The position numbers and the translations under genes were made by a program. From the NCBI GenBank assembly GCA_047639675.1, contig JBLIOI010000034.1, forward strand, positions 1 to 38,608: a stretch of DNA of 38,608 nucleotides, in the 5' to 3' direction. A model generated the notes under the pieces. The model worked only from the letters and a program-made list of their open reading frames with translations. It searched no databases and was not told the origin of the DNA. Of the stretch, positions 22,154 to 31,414 are shown one piece after another; positions within the stretch are counted from its first letter, which is position 1; each line of letters starts with the position of its first letter. Source of the DNA: JABACD01 sp047639675. Lineage in GTDB: Bacteria; Planctomycetota; UBA1135; GCA-002686595.

Positions 22154-23881
22154 CTAACCGCAGGGGTCCGTAAGAGCCGCGATGTCGTGCAGGGACCAGA
22201 TGCGGGGATTCTTGGTGCGGCGATAGCCCATGGTCTGATAGCTGGCTTCCGCGAACAGCTCGAGCCAAGAGCGCAACTCGTCGAAGCGTACGATTTCATC
22301 CGTGTCCATTTGCGCGGCGGACTTGAATGGGTCCATGTCGCCTTCAATGCGCGCTTCTGTGTCGAGCATGCCTTTTTCTATGGCGGCGCGCTCTTCAGGG
22401 TCGTCGCTGGCGATCTCAAAGTTGTCGTCCAACTTCGTGTTGAAGGCTGCGATTGCCAAGGTGCGACCTTCCATTACCGATTGGCGCGTGAGTACCGTCG
22501 ACAGTTGAACGACCGGTTCATAGGGGTGACCCGCCATCGCGTAGTAACCCGCGCCAGAAGCCTTGCGCAAGAGAAGCGTGAACATCGGAGTCGTGTTCGT
22601 GCTGTTGGTGTAGATCAAGTTGGATCCGTAACCAAGCAAGCCCTGGCGTTCCGCTTCCACGCCAATGTCGAAGCCTGAAATGTCCTGCAACCAAACGATC
22701 GGAATACCGTCCGCTTCGCAAGCCCTACTGAACTCCGAAACCTTGGCGATGCCTTGTTTGTAGAGGATGCCCGCGGCTTTTTTCGAACCGTGGTTGTCCG
22801 GGTCGTCCATCAGGCCTTGGCGGTTGGCGATGAAGCCCATGTAGAGTCCATTCACGCGGCCAATACCGACAATCATCTCTTTGCCGCGATCCGGCAAGAC
22901 TTCCCAGAACAGGCTGCGATCGACCAAGCGTGCCAGAATCTCTTCGATGGCGTAGGTCATGCGATGGTCGGAAGGGAAGATGCCAGCCAGTTCGCGCGTT
23001 GCAAAGAACGGATCGCCGGGGTCGGCGCCGTGACGGTAAAACTCGGCCGCGGACGAAGGCAAGCCGCGCATCTCGCCGCGAATCATTTCGATGGCGGTCG
23101 AGTCGTCCGGGACGCGAATGTCTGCGCAACCGGATTGATGGACGTGCACTTCCGGCCCACCGATGTCGAGGCTGGAGAGGCTTTGGCTCTTGGCGCCTTT
23201 GATCAGCGCCGCACCGGCGATCACCATGTAGGCTTGCTCCGTCATGTAGACGCGGTCGGAGATGATCGGCATGTAACCGCCACCCGCGATGCAGTCGCCG
23301 AAGACTCCTGCGATTTGCGGAACGCCTGCCGCGGCTAGCTCCGAGTTCTTCTTGAAGATATGCCCGGCACCCGTGCGTCCGGGGAAGGAGCGGCTCTGTT
23401 CGGGCAAGAAAAGCCCGGAGCAATCAACGAGATAGATGACAGGCAAGCGCAAGCGCAATGCCATCTCTTGACCGCGTTGGATCTTCTCGGAGGTGAGCGG
23501 CCACCAGGAGCCGGAGGCCACGGTGTTGTCATTTGCGATGATCATCGTCCAGCGGCCTTCCACAAGGCCGAAAGCGGTAACGACGCCAGCGCCGGGTGAT
23601 GCGAGCTTGCCAAACTTGCGTCCATGGTTGACGAATGTGCCGACTTCGCGAATCTCGGTGCCGTCGTCTGTCAACAACTCGATGCGTTCGCGTGCTGTCA
23701 GTTTGCCCTTGGCATGAACGCGATCTTTGTACTTCTCGCCCCAACCTCCGTGCACCTTGGTGCGCTCTTCGTCGAGCAGTGCTTCGCGTGCGCTGAGCGT
23801 CTCGCGGTTTTTCTTGTATGTCTTATCGTCCATAGCCGCATCACGCGGCACGCCGATCGAAGTCAAAGGGACCTTAGCCAT
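22154..23881 (-). CDS. acyl-CoA carboxylase carboxyltransferase subunit
   Basis: This enzyme of 575 residues moves the carboxyl group from biotin to an acyl-CoA. Two crotonase-fold halves are visible: the N-terminal half around KGKLTARERIELLTDDGTEI, VVTAFGLVEGRWTMIIANDN and GGGYMPIISDRVYMTEQAYM; and the C-terminal half around RVNGLYMGFIANRQGLMDD, GIPIVWLQDISGFDIGVEAE and the RRTKNPRIWSLHDI end. The length is that of PccB/MccB-like beta subunits rather than split AccA/AccD. The gap of 22 bases from the biotin carboxylase gene and 15 bases to the BCCP gene shows one operon. The natural acyl-CoA (acetyl, propionyl, methylcrotonyl or glutaconyl) is not decided by the sequence. I start at the ATG at 23881 (MAKVPLTSIG); the frame opens earlier but inside biotin carboxylase. 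Confidence 0.9.
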   Translation of the reverse strand: MAKVPLTSIGVPRDAAMDDKTYKKNRETLSAREALLDEERTKVHGGWGEKYKDRVHAKGKLTARERIELLTDDGTEIREVGTFVNHGRKFGKLASPGAGVVTAFGLVEGRWTMIIANDNTVASGSWWPLTSEKIQRGQEMALRLRLPVIYLVDCSGLFLPEQSRSFPGRTGAGHIFKKNSELAAAGVPQIAGVFGDCIAGGGYMPIISDRVYMTEQAYMVIAGAALIKGAKSQSLSSLDIGGPEVHVHQSGCADIRVPDDSTAIEMIRGEMRGLPSSAAEFYRHGADPGDPFFATRELAGIFPSDHRMTYAIEEILARLVDRSLFWEVLPDRGKEMIVGIGRVNGLYMGFIANRQGLMDDPDNHGSKKAAGILYKQGIAKVSEFSRACEADGIPIVWLQDISGFDIGVEAERQGLLGYGSNLIYTNSTNTTPMFTLLLRKASGAGYYAMAGHPYEPVVQLSTVLTRQSVMEGRTLAIAAFNTKLDDNFEIASDDPEERAAIEKGMLDTEARIEGDMDPFKSAAQMDTDEIVRFDELRSWLELFAEASYQTMGYRRTKNPRIWSLHDIAALTDPCG

Positions 23882-23903
23882 GAAAAGTTCTTGTGCGGTG
23901 CCG

Positions 23904-25271
23904 TTAACCGGCGGTGGGGGCTCCGGCTTCCCAGCCGGGGATGGATGCGGTGTCGTAGTCGCCTTTTCGGAAGGCTTCGCTGGAAAGCACGGCGACGTGC
24001 AGCGGCAAGGTGGTGGCCACGCCTTCGATGCGCGTGGCGGCCAGGGTATTGAGCATGGTCTCGATCGCTTCGGCACGCGTATCGCCGTAGGCGATCAGTT
24101 TGGCGAGCAGCGAATCGTAGTAGGGGGGTACTTCGTCTCCCTGTTCTAGGTGCGTGTCCACGCGTAACTTGCCCGGTCCGATGTCAGTCGGGAGTTCAAA
24201 TACGTCAAGCTTGCCGGGTGTCGGACGGAAGTTGTTCGTGGGGTCCTCGGCGTTGATGCGGCACTCGATAGAGGCACCTTTGCAAGTCACATCTGCCTGC
24301 GTCATGCCGAGCGATTCGTTGGCGGCAATGCGCAGTTGCTCCTTGACCAAGTCGATGCCCGTCACAACTTCAGTGACCGGGTGCTCGACCTGCAAGCGCG
24401 CATTCATCTCCATGAAGTACATTTGCCCGTCGGGCGCGCGCAGGAATTCAACGGTTCCAGCGCCGGAGTAACCAATGGAGGCAGCGGCCTGGGCCGCGCG
24501 CTGGCCAAGTTCTGAACGCTCCTTGTCGCTAAGCACTGGGCTCGGCGACTCCTCGATCAACTTCTGGTGGTTGCGTTGGACTGAACACTCACGATCGCCA
24601 AGGTGTACGGCGTTACCAAAATTGTCCGCCAGAATCTGAAATTCGATATGCCGACCGCCGGTCAAGTAGCTCTCCATATAGAGGGCACCGTTGCCAAAGG
24701 CAGCCAATGACTCTGCAGAAGCTTGCGACCAGGCGTTCGCTAATTCATCGGGCGCATAGCAACGTCGCATGCCGCGACCGCCGCCCCCAGCGTCTGCTTT
24801 CAGGATCACCGGAAAGCCGATGCTCTCGGCAACTGCTTTCGCTTCCTCCAGAGTTTCAAGCAAGCCATCGCTTCCGGGAATTCCCGCAAGGCCAGCAGCC
24901 TTCATCGCCGTCTTAGCAGGAATCTTTAAGCCCAAGCGTTCCATGATGCCCGGGCCCGGGCCGATGAAGGTCAAGCCGTGCTGCGAACAGAGCGCTGCGA
25001 AGACCGAGTTCTCCGCCAGGAATCCCCAGCCGGGATGTACGGCAGAGCAGCCTTCTTGAACCGCCGCTTGGATGATTCGGTCTGTCCTCAGGTAAGAATC
25101 GCGCGGAGCCGACGGGCCTATACAAACAACTCTATCGAGCTGGCGCGTCCAGGAAGCATTGAGATCGGCTTCCGAGGCTATGCCGACGGTTCGAATACCG
25201 AGCTCGCGCGCAGCGCGCGCAACGCGTACGGCGACTTCGCCGCGATTGGCGATTAAGAGGCTGCGAAACAT
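23904..25271 (-). CDS. accC: biotin carboxylase
   Basis: This protein of 455 residues carboxylates the biotin of BCCP with ATP and bicarbonate. It is an ATP-grasp enzyme. Landmarks are LLIANRGEVAVRVARAAREL at the start, HPGWGFLAENSVFAALC (where most relatives have HPGYGFLSEN), VILKADAGGGGRGMR as the Gly-rich ATP loop, DRECSVQRNHQKLIEESPSP, FMEMNARLQVEHPVTE with the metal and bicarbonate residues, and NFRPTPGKL near the C-terminal part. Length is typical. It is the first gene of an operon with the carboxyltransferase, BCCP and the small ORF. It begins at the ATG at 25271, 206 bases away from the divergent HEAT-like gene. Confidence 0.95.
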   Translation of the reverse strand: MFRSLLIANRGEVAVRVARAARELGIRTVGIASEADLNASWTRQLDRVVCIGPSAPRDSYLRTDRIIQAAVQEGCSAVHPGWGFLAENSVFAALCSQHGLTFIGPGPGIMERLGLKIPAKTAMKAAGLAGIPGSDGLLETLEEAKAVAESIGFPVILKADAGGGGRGMRRCYAPDELANAWSQASAESLAAFGNGALYMESYLTGGRHIEFQILADNFGNAVHLGDRECSVQRNHQKLIEESPSPVLSDKERSELGQRAAQAAASIGYSGAGTVEFLRAPDGQMYFMEMNARLQVEHPVTEVVTGIDLVKEQLRIAANESLGMTQADVTCKGASIECRINAEDPTNNFRPTPGKLDVFELPTDIGPGKLRVDTHLEQGDEVPPYYDSLLAKLIAYGDTRAEAIETMLNTLAATRIEGVATTLPLHVAVLSSEAFRKGDYDTASIPGWEAGAPTAG

Positions 25272-25477
25272 GAGTAAGGGGTTGAGATCTTGTGGGGTGG
25301 GGTCGCACAGGATACTTGTCCTAAAAGGACTGCGACAGCCCCGTTTGATGGAGCCTCAAGAATCCCACACAGATTCGGCACCAGCAGCTGTTCATGGTCC
25401 ATTCTGAGGCCTTTCGCGTCCCCGTGAGGCAACGATTGGTTTGCAACTTCTAGGACAGCTGGAGCTAAGATCTGCTG

Positions 25478-27478
25478 ATGAATTTCCTCTCGCAGGCTTT
25501 CGTGGGATTCGCTGCCATCTCGTCCATGAGCATTGTGTCCCCGTGTGCGGAGGATGACGGGACTGAACTTTGGCTCGCGCGTCTAACTTCCGGTTCCGCC
25601 GCCGAACGAGAGGGTGCGCAGCGCTGGCTTGGAATTCACTTGCGAGAATCAGACTATCCGCTCTTGGCGAGGTATGCCGGTGATGCTGACGCAGAGACCT
25701 CAAGGCGCTTAGCTTCCGCACTCTCCTCGGAGGATCGCCATCTTGGGCTCACGATCTTCCTGCAGAATGAAGTGGACGAATCCTTGTCGGCGCTGGGCCG
25801 GCTGGCATTTGACGACCTGTTGAGCAGTTGGTGTCCGGGGGCCCTGGACAAGTCGGTCTCACGTCACACGGTAGAGCGCCTGCTGGACGATCACGTGGGC
25901 CGTTCCTTCGCGGTCTCCGAGCAGTTGATTATGACGGATGCCGTTGTAGATCGTTACTCGCGCCTCTTGGATCTCGGAGTTCCAGTTGTTCTGAGCCCAG
26001 ATCAAGTGGGGACCGAGGCGAAGATCCATGAATTCGAGGGCAGCATGCTCGACGTCATGACGGAGCTTTGCAGTGAGAATGGCCTGACTTACCGCGGTGT
26101 CGGTGATTGGGCGGGGGAGGAACCGAGCAGGACATCTTGGATCATGGTCAGCGCTAAGCGCAGTTCGCGGTCGAAGAGTGGTGGGGAGCAAATCGCAGAA
26201 TGGTGCGACATCATCGAGGCGGGTGCACCGAGTGCGGCTGCTTGCGCTCGAGCGCTGGGCGCTTGTGGGTGGCCGGCTGCCTTGCGTTGGCTCGATCAGA
26301 GATGGGCGGAACGCGGCGATGAGAGTGCTCTAGAAGGTCTATTGACGGCGGCAGCATTTGGTCGCGTAGGTCGCAGTCTCCAAGAACCTGCGGCGCGCGC
26401 GATGTTGCTAGCGCGTTCGGAAGCTGCTACGAGTCGCCTGCAAGCGGAACGAATTGCGCGTGCCTTAATCGGAGCTGGGGCGATGACTACCGGTGGTGAG
26501 CTGAGAGCCGCCGAATTGTTGGATAGTTGGGCGACCCTGGACAATCGGCAGCGTTGGATTCGGCTCTATATCATTGAAGGGCAACGCGCCGGTGCCGAGA
26601 GTGTGCGTAATTTTGTGCGGGCTATGGTTTTGAACCCACAGCCGATGGCTCCAGCTTTGCGCTTCCAAGCGATGCGCGCATTGGCTGCGCTACCGGAGCG
26701 AGAGGCCGTATCCATCGTCATTCCTAACCTTGAGATGCTGGCCGTTTGGGCGAAAGCGAACGGGCACGAGCGGGATCTCTTGGTCCTTCTAGACGCACTC
26801 AGTGCGGAGGTTGGCGAGCTTGGCTTTGGTGCTGGTTCTGCGCAAGATCGGCTACTCCTGCGCTGGTACTTGCGCAAAGGTGAAGCAGAGCGGGCAGCAG
26901 CTATTTTGATTCGGTGTGTCGCGAGGTCAAGTACGACGGAACGTGCAATCCTCAGCGATCAGATGCTTGCTTGGCGCGTCGAGGTGGGGCCGCGCTTGTT
27001 GGAAGCGAGCGTTGAATTGGCTCTATCGGAATTGTCAGGTTCTGAACTCATGACGGTGACCGAAGTGGCGCTCTTGGGTGGTTGCCTAAACCGGAACTAT
27101 CACGAGGCGATCTTCGACCGGATTGTTCGAGAGCCCCAGCTTACTGCTCAGGAATTTGAAGAGCTCGGTGCGCTAGTCGCTGGTCCCCGAGGTGGAGCTG
27201 CGCAAGCTTTGCTCGAACAAGCCCTTGCGCAGCCCAATCAAATCGATCCGTTGGCTCGCAATGGCTTGGTGCTTGGACTAGAGCGAGCGCTTAGGACCTT
27301 GCGCGCCAGTGGGCAGTCCGAGAGGGCGAATGCAATGATTCAGTCCGTTTGGCGGGTGGTAGCGCCAAAGTCGTCCGTATGGCATGAAGGCCTAAACTCC
27401 AAGGTTTGGCCGCAAGAGGGTTCGGGCTTGCCGATTGACCTGTCTCGACTTGAACGAAGGATCCCTGCGGAGTTCTAG
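25478..27478 (+). CDS. large secreted HEAT-like repeat protein of unknown function
   Basis: This protein of 666 residues has an N-terminal signal-like segment (MNFLSQAFVGFAAISSMSIV, possible cleavage before EDDGTELW). The rest is mostly alpha-helical with repeated A-x-x-L pairs resembling HEAT/ARM repeats, e.g. ERIARALIGAGAMTTGGELR, RFQAMRALAALPEREAVSIV and LVLLDALSAEVGELG. A short middle part, about residues 145-215 (VPVVLSPDQVGTEAKIHEFE, then ENGLTYRGVG), looks different: a strand-rich segment like secretin N/STN-type domains. I do not recognise a family. It is divergent from accC and convergent with the GT2 gene, with stop codons overlapping as CTAG. Confidence 0.72.
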   Translation: MNFLSQAFVGFAAISSMSIVSPCAEDDGTELWLARLTSGSAAEREGAQRWLGIHLRESDYPLLARYAGDADAETSRRLASALSSEDRHLGLTIFLQNEVDESLSALGRLAFDDLLSSWCPGALDKSVSRHTVERLLDDHVGRSFAVSEQLIMTDAVVDRYSRLLDLGVPVVLSPDQVGTEAKIHEFEGSMLDVMTELCSENGLTYRGVGDWAGEEPSRTSWIMVSAKRSSRSKSGGEQIAEWCDIIEAGAPSAAACARALGACGWPAALRWLDQRWAERGDESALEGLLTAAAFGRVGRSLQEPAARAMLLARSEAATSRLQAERIARALIGAGAMTTGGELRAAELLDSWATLDNRQRWIRLYIIEGQRAGAESVRNFVRAMVLNPQPMAPALRFQAMRALAALPEREAVSIVIPNLEMLAVWAKANGHERDLLVLLDALSAEVGELGFGAGSAQDRLLLRWYLRKGEAERAAAILIRCVARSSTTERAILSDQMLAWRVEVGPRLLEASVELALSELSGSELMTVTEVALLGGCLNRNYHEAIFDRIVREPQLTAQEFEELGALVAGPRGGAAQALLEQALAQPNQIDPLARNGLVLGLERALRTLRASGQSERANAMIQSVWRVVAPKSSVWHEGLNSKVWPQEGSGLPIDLSRLERRIPAEF

Positions 27479-28551
27479 CCGCAAAAAGGGCGCGCGACGA
27501 ACCACCACAGTTTCAGAGCCGTGTTTAGAGCCCCAGCAAAAAAACTGGTCAGGGGAGACTCCACCAAGGATGGCGAAAGGGTCAGTGGTCCGCCAACCAG
27601 TAGTTCGCGATCAGGAACTTTCCTCTGGCCCTGTATTGTTCGTCGTTGCGCCATAATGATCTTGCGAGCACGCATGAAATCAATCTTGCCCTGCACGTGC
27701 TGCTTGAAGTGACCCTTCATGATTACGAATAGGAGCCAGATGAGTTCATAGAGCAAGAGGCCCGGCAGAATACAGACGAGGGTTCTTGCCGAGTAACATT
27801 TGGCGATCATGCGCCAACGATTGACGGAGTGAAGGTAAGCACGTCGCTGCGGATAGCCGCCGCCGCGAAAGGATAGGCCCTGGGTGCCGCCGCGATGGAG
27901 CACGATAGCGTCTTCCACTATAAGCAGCCTGTGTCCAAGGAGGCGCAAGCGATAGGACAGGTCGGCGTCCTCAGCGAGATAGAAGAAGTCTTCGTCATAG
28001 CCGCCAGCTGCCAGGACCGGATCGCGGTCCATCAGGACGCACATCGCAATCAGCCCTTGTGCTTCGATGACACCTCGCCCTTCGGCCTTTGCAAGTGGGC
28101 TATAGAAGTTGCGCAGTGAGAACAAGCCAACGTAGTGGAAGTTCGCACCATCGTAGTGGATGCGCTGCGGATCGTTGTGAATCACGCTACGCACTTGAGC
28201 GATGATCGCATCAGGTTCTGCCTGCAATGCGGCGCGCAATTTCGTCAGGACATCGGGCCTAAGGACGGTGTCGTTATCGACGGCCAGAACGAAGCGATGG
28301 TTGGCTGCTCGGAGACCCGCATTGCGCGCGCCGCAGGGTCCGCCATTCTCGGGCATCTCCAGTACGCGAACGGTGGGGTAGTTCTCGCGGACAAGCTTGA
28401 GACTCTCATCCGTCGAGGCGTTATCAACCACCAAGACTTCGTCAAACCCTTCCTGGATGAGGATTGAGTCCAAGCAGTCCGCGATGTACTCCGCGCCGTT
28501 GTAGTTGCAAACGACGACGCTAACGCCGCCTATGTCTCTTTTGCCATTCAC
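27475..28551 (-). CDS. family 2 glycosyltransferase, rhamnosyltransferase-like
   Basis: This GT-A-fold enzyme of about 358 residues is predicted to sit at the inner face of the membrane. Motifs are GGVSVVVCNYNGAEYIADCL, VLVVDNASTDESL, PENGGPCGARNAGLRAANHR, the DND metal motif in VLAVDNDTVL, and a late GGYDEDFFYLAEDADLSYRL (the ED-x-D acceptor site). A hydrophobic helix lies in the C-terminal third (LVCILPGLLLYELIWLLFVI), followed by a basic tail. The class includes rhamnosyl- and galactofuranosyltransferases; donor and acceptor are unknown. The GTG at 28551 (MNGKRDIGG) starts just before the first strand; a TTG at 28596 is the alternative. There are no other polysaccharide genes next to it. 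Confidence 0.88.
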   Translation of the reverse strand: MNGKRDIGGVSVVVCNYNGAEYIADCLDSILIQEGFDEVLVVDNASTDESLKLVRENYPTVRVLEMPENGGPCGARNAGLRAANHRFVLAVDNDTVLRPDVLTKLRAALQAEPDAIIAQVRSVIHNDPQRIHYDGANFHYVGLFSLRNFYSPLAKAEGRGVIEAQGLIAMCVLMDRDPVLAAGGYDEDFFYLAEDADLSYRLRLLGHRLLIVEDAIVLHRGGTQGLSFRGGGYPQRRAYLHSVNRWRMIAKCYSARTLVCILPGLLLYELIWLLFVIMKGHFKQHVQGKIDFMRARKIIMAQRRTIQGQRKVPDRELLVGGPLTLSPSLVESPLTSFFAGALNTALKLWWFVARPFCG

Positions 28552-28654
28552 CGCGCTGGGATGATAACGATTGCAGACTGTTTCCCCTTCAGGCAATCGA
28601 GAACACCCGTTCCAGCCGAAGCCGAAGCGGGTGTTCCCTTGCGTTCGCGGGCTC

Positions 28655-29249
28655 TTAGGGCACGAAGTTCAACGAAAGTCCGTTCGACAAGTTGAAGCCC
28701 GGGCCGTTGAAATCCGGGCCGCGCTACCCCAGTTGAAAGTTTCAGTCGGAACCCGCTGTGATAGCGCCGCCGCCGGAGTTGAAGGGCGACAGGTTGTAAT
28801 CTACGGAGTATGAGGCGTTGCCGAATACATCAACGATCTGCACGAGCCAGTTGCCGGAAAGGCCGGCAGTGCATGCGTTGAGCCAGGATCCGTTCGTGAG
28901 CTTGATCACGTTGGCGCCGTTCACGCCGCCGTTGCCGTCGCTAACCATGCTCGGACAGAGGGGCTGGCTGTCATTGGCGAAGAGGGTCCCGATGAACGGT
29001 TTGGAGGTGATGAGCACCTCACCGGGCAGGATGCCGACGCGCAGAATTTCGGCGGGCAGGTGTTCTGGAGGGATATTACAGGACGGAGCCTGCCTCCTCA
29101 CCAGCAACAAAGCAGGGACAGACGGCGGAGCCCGAGCCTGTCCAAACCGCGCGGGCCGGTTCTTCTGGGCATTGAGCAGATGCGCTCAAAAATAGGAGAA
29201 GGAGCGCCGCCAGGGCACTGGCGAAACGCACCGGGGCAAACAGATACAT
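28655..29249 (-). pseudogene. secreted protein gene broken by a frameshift and two stops
   Basis: An ATG at 29249 starts an excellent signal peptide (VRFASALAALLLLFLSASAQ) followed by CPEEPARAVWTGSGS and ends in a stop about 57 codons later. In the next frame, from about 29065, protein-like sequence continues: CNIPPEHLPAEILRVGILPG, then VIKLTNGSWLNACTAGLSGN and YSVDYNLSPFNSGG. It stops at a TGA (28742-28744). After that the same frame reads NFQLG, a TAG, then RGPDFNGPGFNLSNGLSLNF up to a TAA at 28655. The sequence shape after each fault is still that of an extracytoplasmic beta-rich protein, so one ancestral gene with three faults explains everything. No family is recognised. The stretch between the GT2 gene and the BY-kinase gene contains nothing else I can support. 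Confidence 0.55.
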
Positions 29250-29468
29250 GCTGTGGATCTTCTCTCTTGAAATCGCTCGAAATGCCGTGATTACGGCCTA
29301 TTACATCAATTGAAGGTGTCGGGAAGACGTTCCCTGTCAACGCACCTTTTTCGCCCGAGGCGCCGTCGAGTGATTTTTGATGCGAATGACCCCCGAAACC
29401 AGTCTCAGGGGGTTGGGTTCAGCTTGGGGCTTGGTACCTGTGTGGTCGAAGAGCACGATAGTAAGACT

Positions 29469-30257
29469 ATGTCCCAGATTGAGCCCAACATGAACGTTCC
29501 CGCCCCCGAATCAGTAGCCCCAGAGACCGAAGTCAACGCAGGCCTTCCACTCGCGCCCCGTAATGGAACGCCGGGTGTTGTGACCTCGGAGGAGATCCAA
29601 ATGATCTTCGAATCACGCGGCACGATTGCGGAGCAGTTTCGAGCCTTGCGGAACTCGATCACTGCATTGAATCCTGATGGGGCACCGCGCACCATCGTGA
29701 TAGCCAGCGCGGTGGAAGGTGAAGGCAAAACCGTGGCCGCGATCAATTTGGCGATCGCATTAGCGGAGCTACCGGGAAACCAAGTGCTTCTCGTCGATGC
29801 TAACCTTCACGACCCCGCGGTCGAGAGCTACTTTGGAGATGAGTGTTATCGCGGGTTAGCGGATATCTTGTCCGGGAACTGCATGTTGGATGCGGCGATC
29901 CAAACGACAAGCATTCCCAATGTGTCGATCATGAGCGCCGGCGAGTTGCCAGACAACCCATCCAAGATGATGGGCTCGGAGCGTACGCGCGTTGTGCTGA
30001 ACAACCTGAAACAGAGATTCTCGTACGTGTTGATCGATACGCCCGCAGTCTTATCTTGCGGGGATGCGAGTCAACTCGGCGCTCTCGCGGACGGCATAAT
30101 TCTGGTTGTCAAAATGGGGGATACGGCTAAGCATCTAGTCGAGCAAACCTACAACCAGCTCGAGACTCTTGGTGGCAATGTGCTTGGGACATGCCTGACT
30201 AGTGGCCGATCCGGTACTTTGAAGAAGAGCAAGAAGAAGAAGAAGAGGCGAAAGTAA
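29469..30257 (+). CDS. CpsD/CapB-type tyrosine kinase-like ATPase with a lysine-rich tail
   Basis: This P-loop protein of 262 residues is of the BY-kinase/MinD family. After a disordered N-terminus come a helix with IAEQFRALRNSIT (the usual entry of BY-kinases), Walker A in IASAVEGEGKTVAAINLA, Walker A' as VLLVDANLHDP (normally D-x-D-L-R), and Walker B in YVLIDTPAVLSCGDA. BY-kinases normally end in a tyrosine cluster that is autophosphorylated and controls polysaccharide export. Here the end is LKKSKKKKKRRK, without any tyrosine. No Wzz-like activator or export gene is adjacent; the Mla operon follows 26 bases on. The ATG at 29469 is chosen; an earlier in-frame start at 29310 would add a non-protein-like 53 residues. 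A stem with ACCCCC/GGGGGT lies at 29389-29413. Confidence 0.85.
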   Translation: MSQIEPNMNVPAPESVAPETEVNAGLPLAPRNGTPGVVTSEEIQMIFESRGTIAEQFRALRNSITALNPDGAPRTIVIASAVEGEGKTVAAINLAIALAELPGNQVLLVDANLHDPAVESYFGDECYRGLADILSGNCMLDAAIQTTSIPNVSIMSAGELPDNPSKMMGSERTRVVLNNLKQRFSYVLIDTPAVLSCGDASQLGALADGIILVVKMGDTAKHLVEQTYNQLETLGGNVLGTCLTSGRSGTLKKSKKKKKRRK

Positions 30258-30282
30258 GCCTCATATCAGCTAGCCTCTGTGG

Positions 30283-31410
30283 GTGTCCGAACCCTCACTT
30301 GAGATAGAACGCAAGACGGGTGCCGCTGGGTCGGCGGTTCTGCGATTGCGTGGGGCTTGCTTGCTCTCCAACGCCGATCATTTTTGGCGTGCGATGCAGC
30401 GCGAGCTGAAGGTAGGCAGAGGCTTTGACCTCGACTTGTCTGACTTGACTCAATTGGACGGCGCAAGTGCAGCGCTCTTGCAGTCGCTTCGCAAGCAAGG
30501 CGAGGCCAGCGGTCTTCAGGTCGATCTTCACGGAGGATCCTTGGAGGTCCGACGCATGCTGGACCTGTACGATTGCGAGCGCGGGGCCAATTGCTCGATA
30601 TCGACGCCCCGGCGTGTGGGATTCTTTGAGCAGGTCGGATTGGCCGCGAGAGACAGCGTCGAGGCTCTACGCGACATGTTTGCCTTTGTCGGGGAATTGG
30701 CGATCTCATTACGCAGAGCGTTCGCCGAGAAGGGGTCGGTGAATTGGAGTTCAATTCCCGGGCTGATGGAACGTGCTGGAGCGGATGGCGTACCGATCGT
30801 GATCTTGATCAACTTCTTGGTTGGTCTGATCATTGGCTTGCAAGCCGCCTTTCAGTTGGAGCGTTTTGGAGCTGGGCTTTTCATCGCAGACATGGTGGGC
30901 CTCTCCACCGTTCGCGAGATGGCGCCCTTGATGACAGCGATTGTAGTTGCTGGACGATCGGGGGCAGCCTATGCCGCGGAGCTCGGAACGATGAAAGTCA
31001 ATCAAGAGATTGACGCTCTGTGGACCATGGGGTTTGACCCGCAACGATTCTTGGTTCTACCCAGGTTGATCGCTCTGGGGAGCGTCGTCCCGATCCTAAC
31101 GCTCTTCTCGATGTTCGTTGGAATCTTTGGCGGCTTGATCGTGGCTGTGCAGCGATTGAATATCACGACACTGGCGTACTTCACACAATTGCAATCCGCA
31201 CTATCCCTTGGGGATCTCGTTGGCGGCTTGATAAAGAGCGCGGTGTTTGCAGTGACCATCACGTTGATCTCATGTCAGCGCGGCTTGGGAACGCGCGGCG
31301 GCGCCGCAGGCGTTGGACGATCTACAACCTCGGCTGTCGTCATCACGCTCTTCTGCTTGGTTGTGCTCGACGCACTCTTCACCTTTTTCTTCAACGTTTT
31401 CGGAGTGTAG
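30283..31410 (+). CDS. mlaE: MlaE-type lipid ABC transporter permease fused to a STAS domain
   Basis: This 375-residue protein combines two Mla parts. Residues 1 to about 100 are a STAS domain (LRLRGACLLSNADHFW, then FDLDLSDLTQLDGASAALLQ), the equivalent of separate MlaB in E. coli. From about 155 the MlaE permease follows: GVPIVILINFLVGLIIGLQA, FIADMVGLSTVREMAPLMTA, VAGRSGAAYAAELGTMKV and QEIDALWTMGFDPQRFLVLP, with about five or six membrane helices. It forms the inner-membrane core for lipid transport between inner and outer membrane, with MlaF and MlaD encoded next. Translation begins at a GTG at 30283. The next gene begins five bases after the stop, showing an operon. Confidence 0.93.
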   Translation: MSEPSLEIERKTGAAGSAVLRLRGACLLSNADHFWRAMQRELKVGRGFDLDLSDLTQLDGASAALLQSLRKQGEASGLQVDLHGGSLEVRRMLDLYDCERGANCSISTPRRVGFFEQVGLAARDSVEALRDMFAFVGELAISLRRAFAEKGSVNWSSIPGLMERAGADGVPIVILINFLVGLIIGLQAAFQLERFGAGLFIADMVGLSTVREMAPLMTAIVVAGRSGAAYAAELGTMKVNQEIDALWTMGFDPQRFLVLPRLIALGSVVPILTLFSMFVGIFGGLIVAVQRLNITTLAYFTQLQSALSLGDLVGGLIKSAVFAVTITLISCQRGLGTRGGAAGVGRSTTSAVVITLFCLVVLDALFTFFFNVFGV

Positions 31411-31414
31411 AGCG

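Noticed and set aside
22754..23338. 194-codon open frame on the plus strand
   Set aside because: It is antisense to the carboxyltransferase gene and has no domain character; long antisense frames are usual in GC-rich coding DNA.
28742..28744. TGA read as Trp (alternative code) in the secreted protein and MBL relics
   Set aside because: TGA is a normal stop in intact genes such as dnaJ (5343-5345), MBOAT (17824-17826) and mlaF (32174-32176), so the code is standard.
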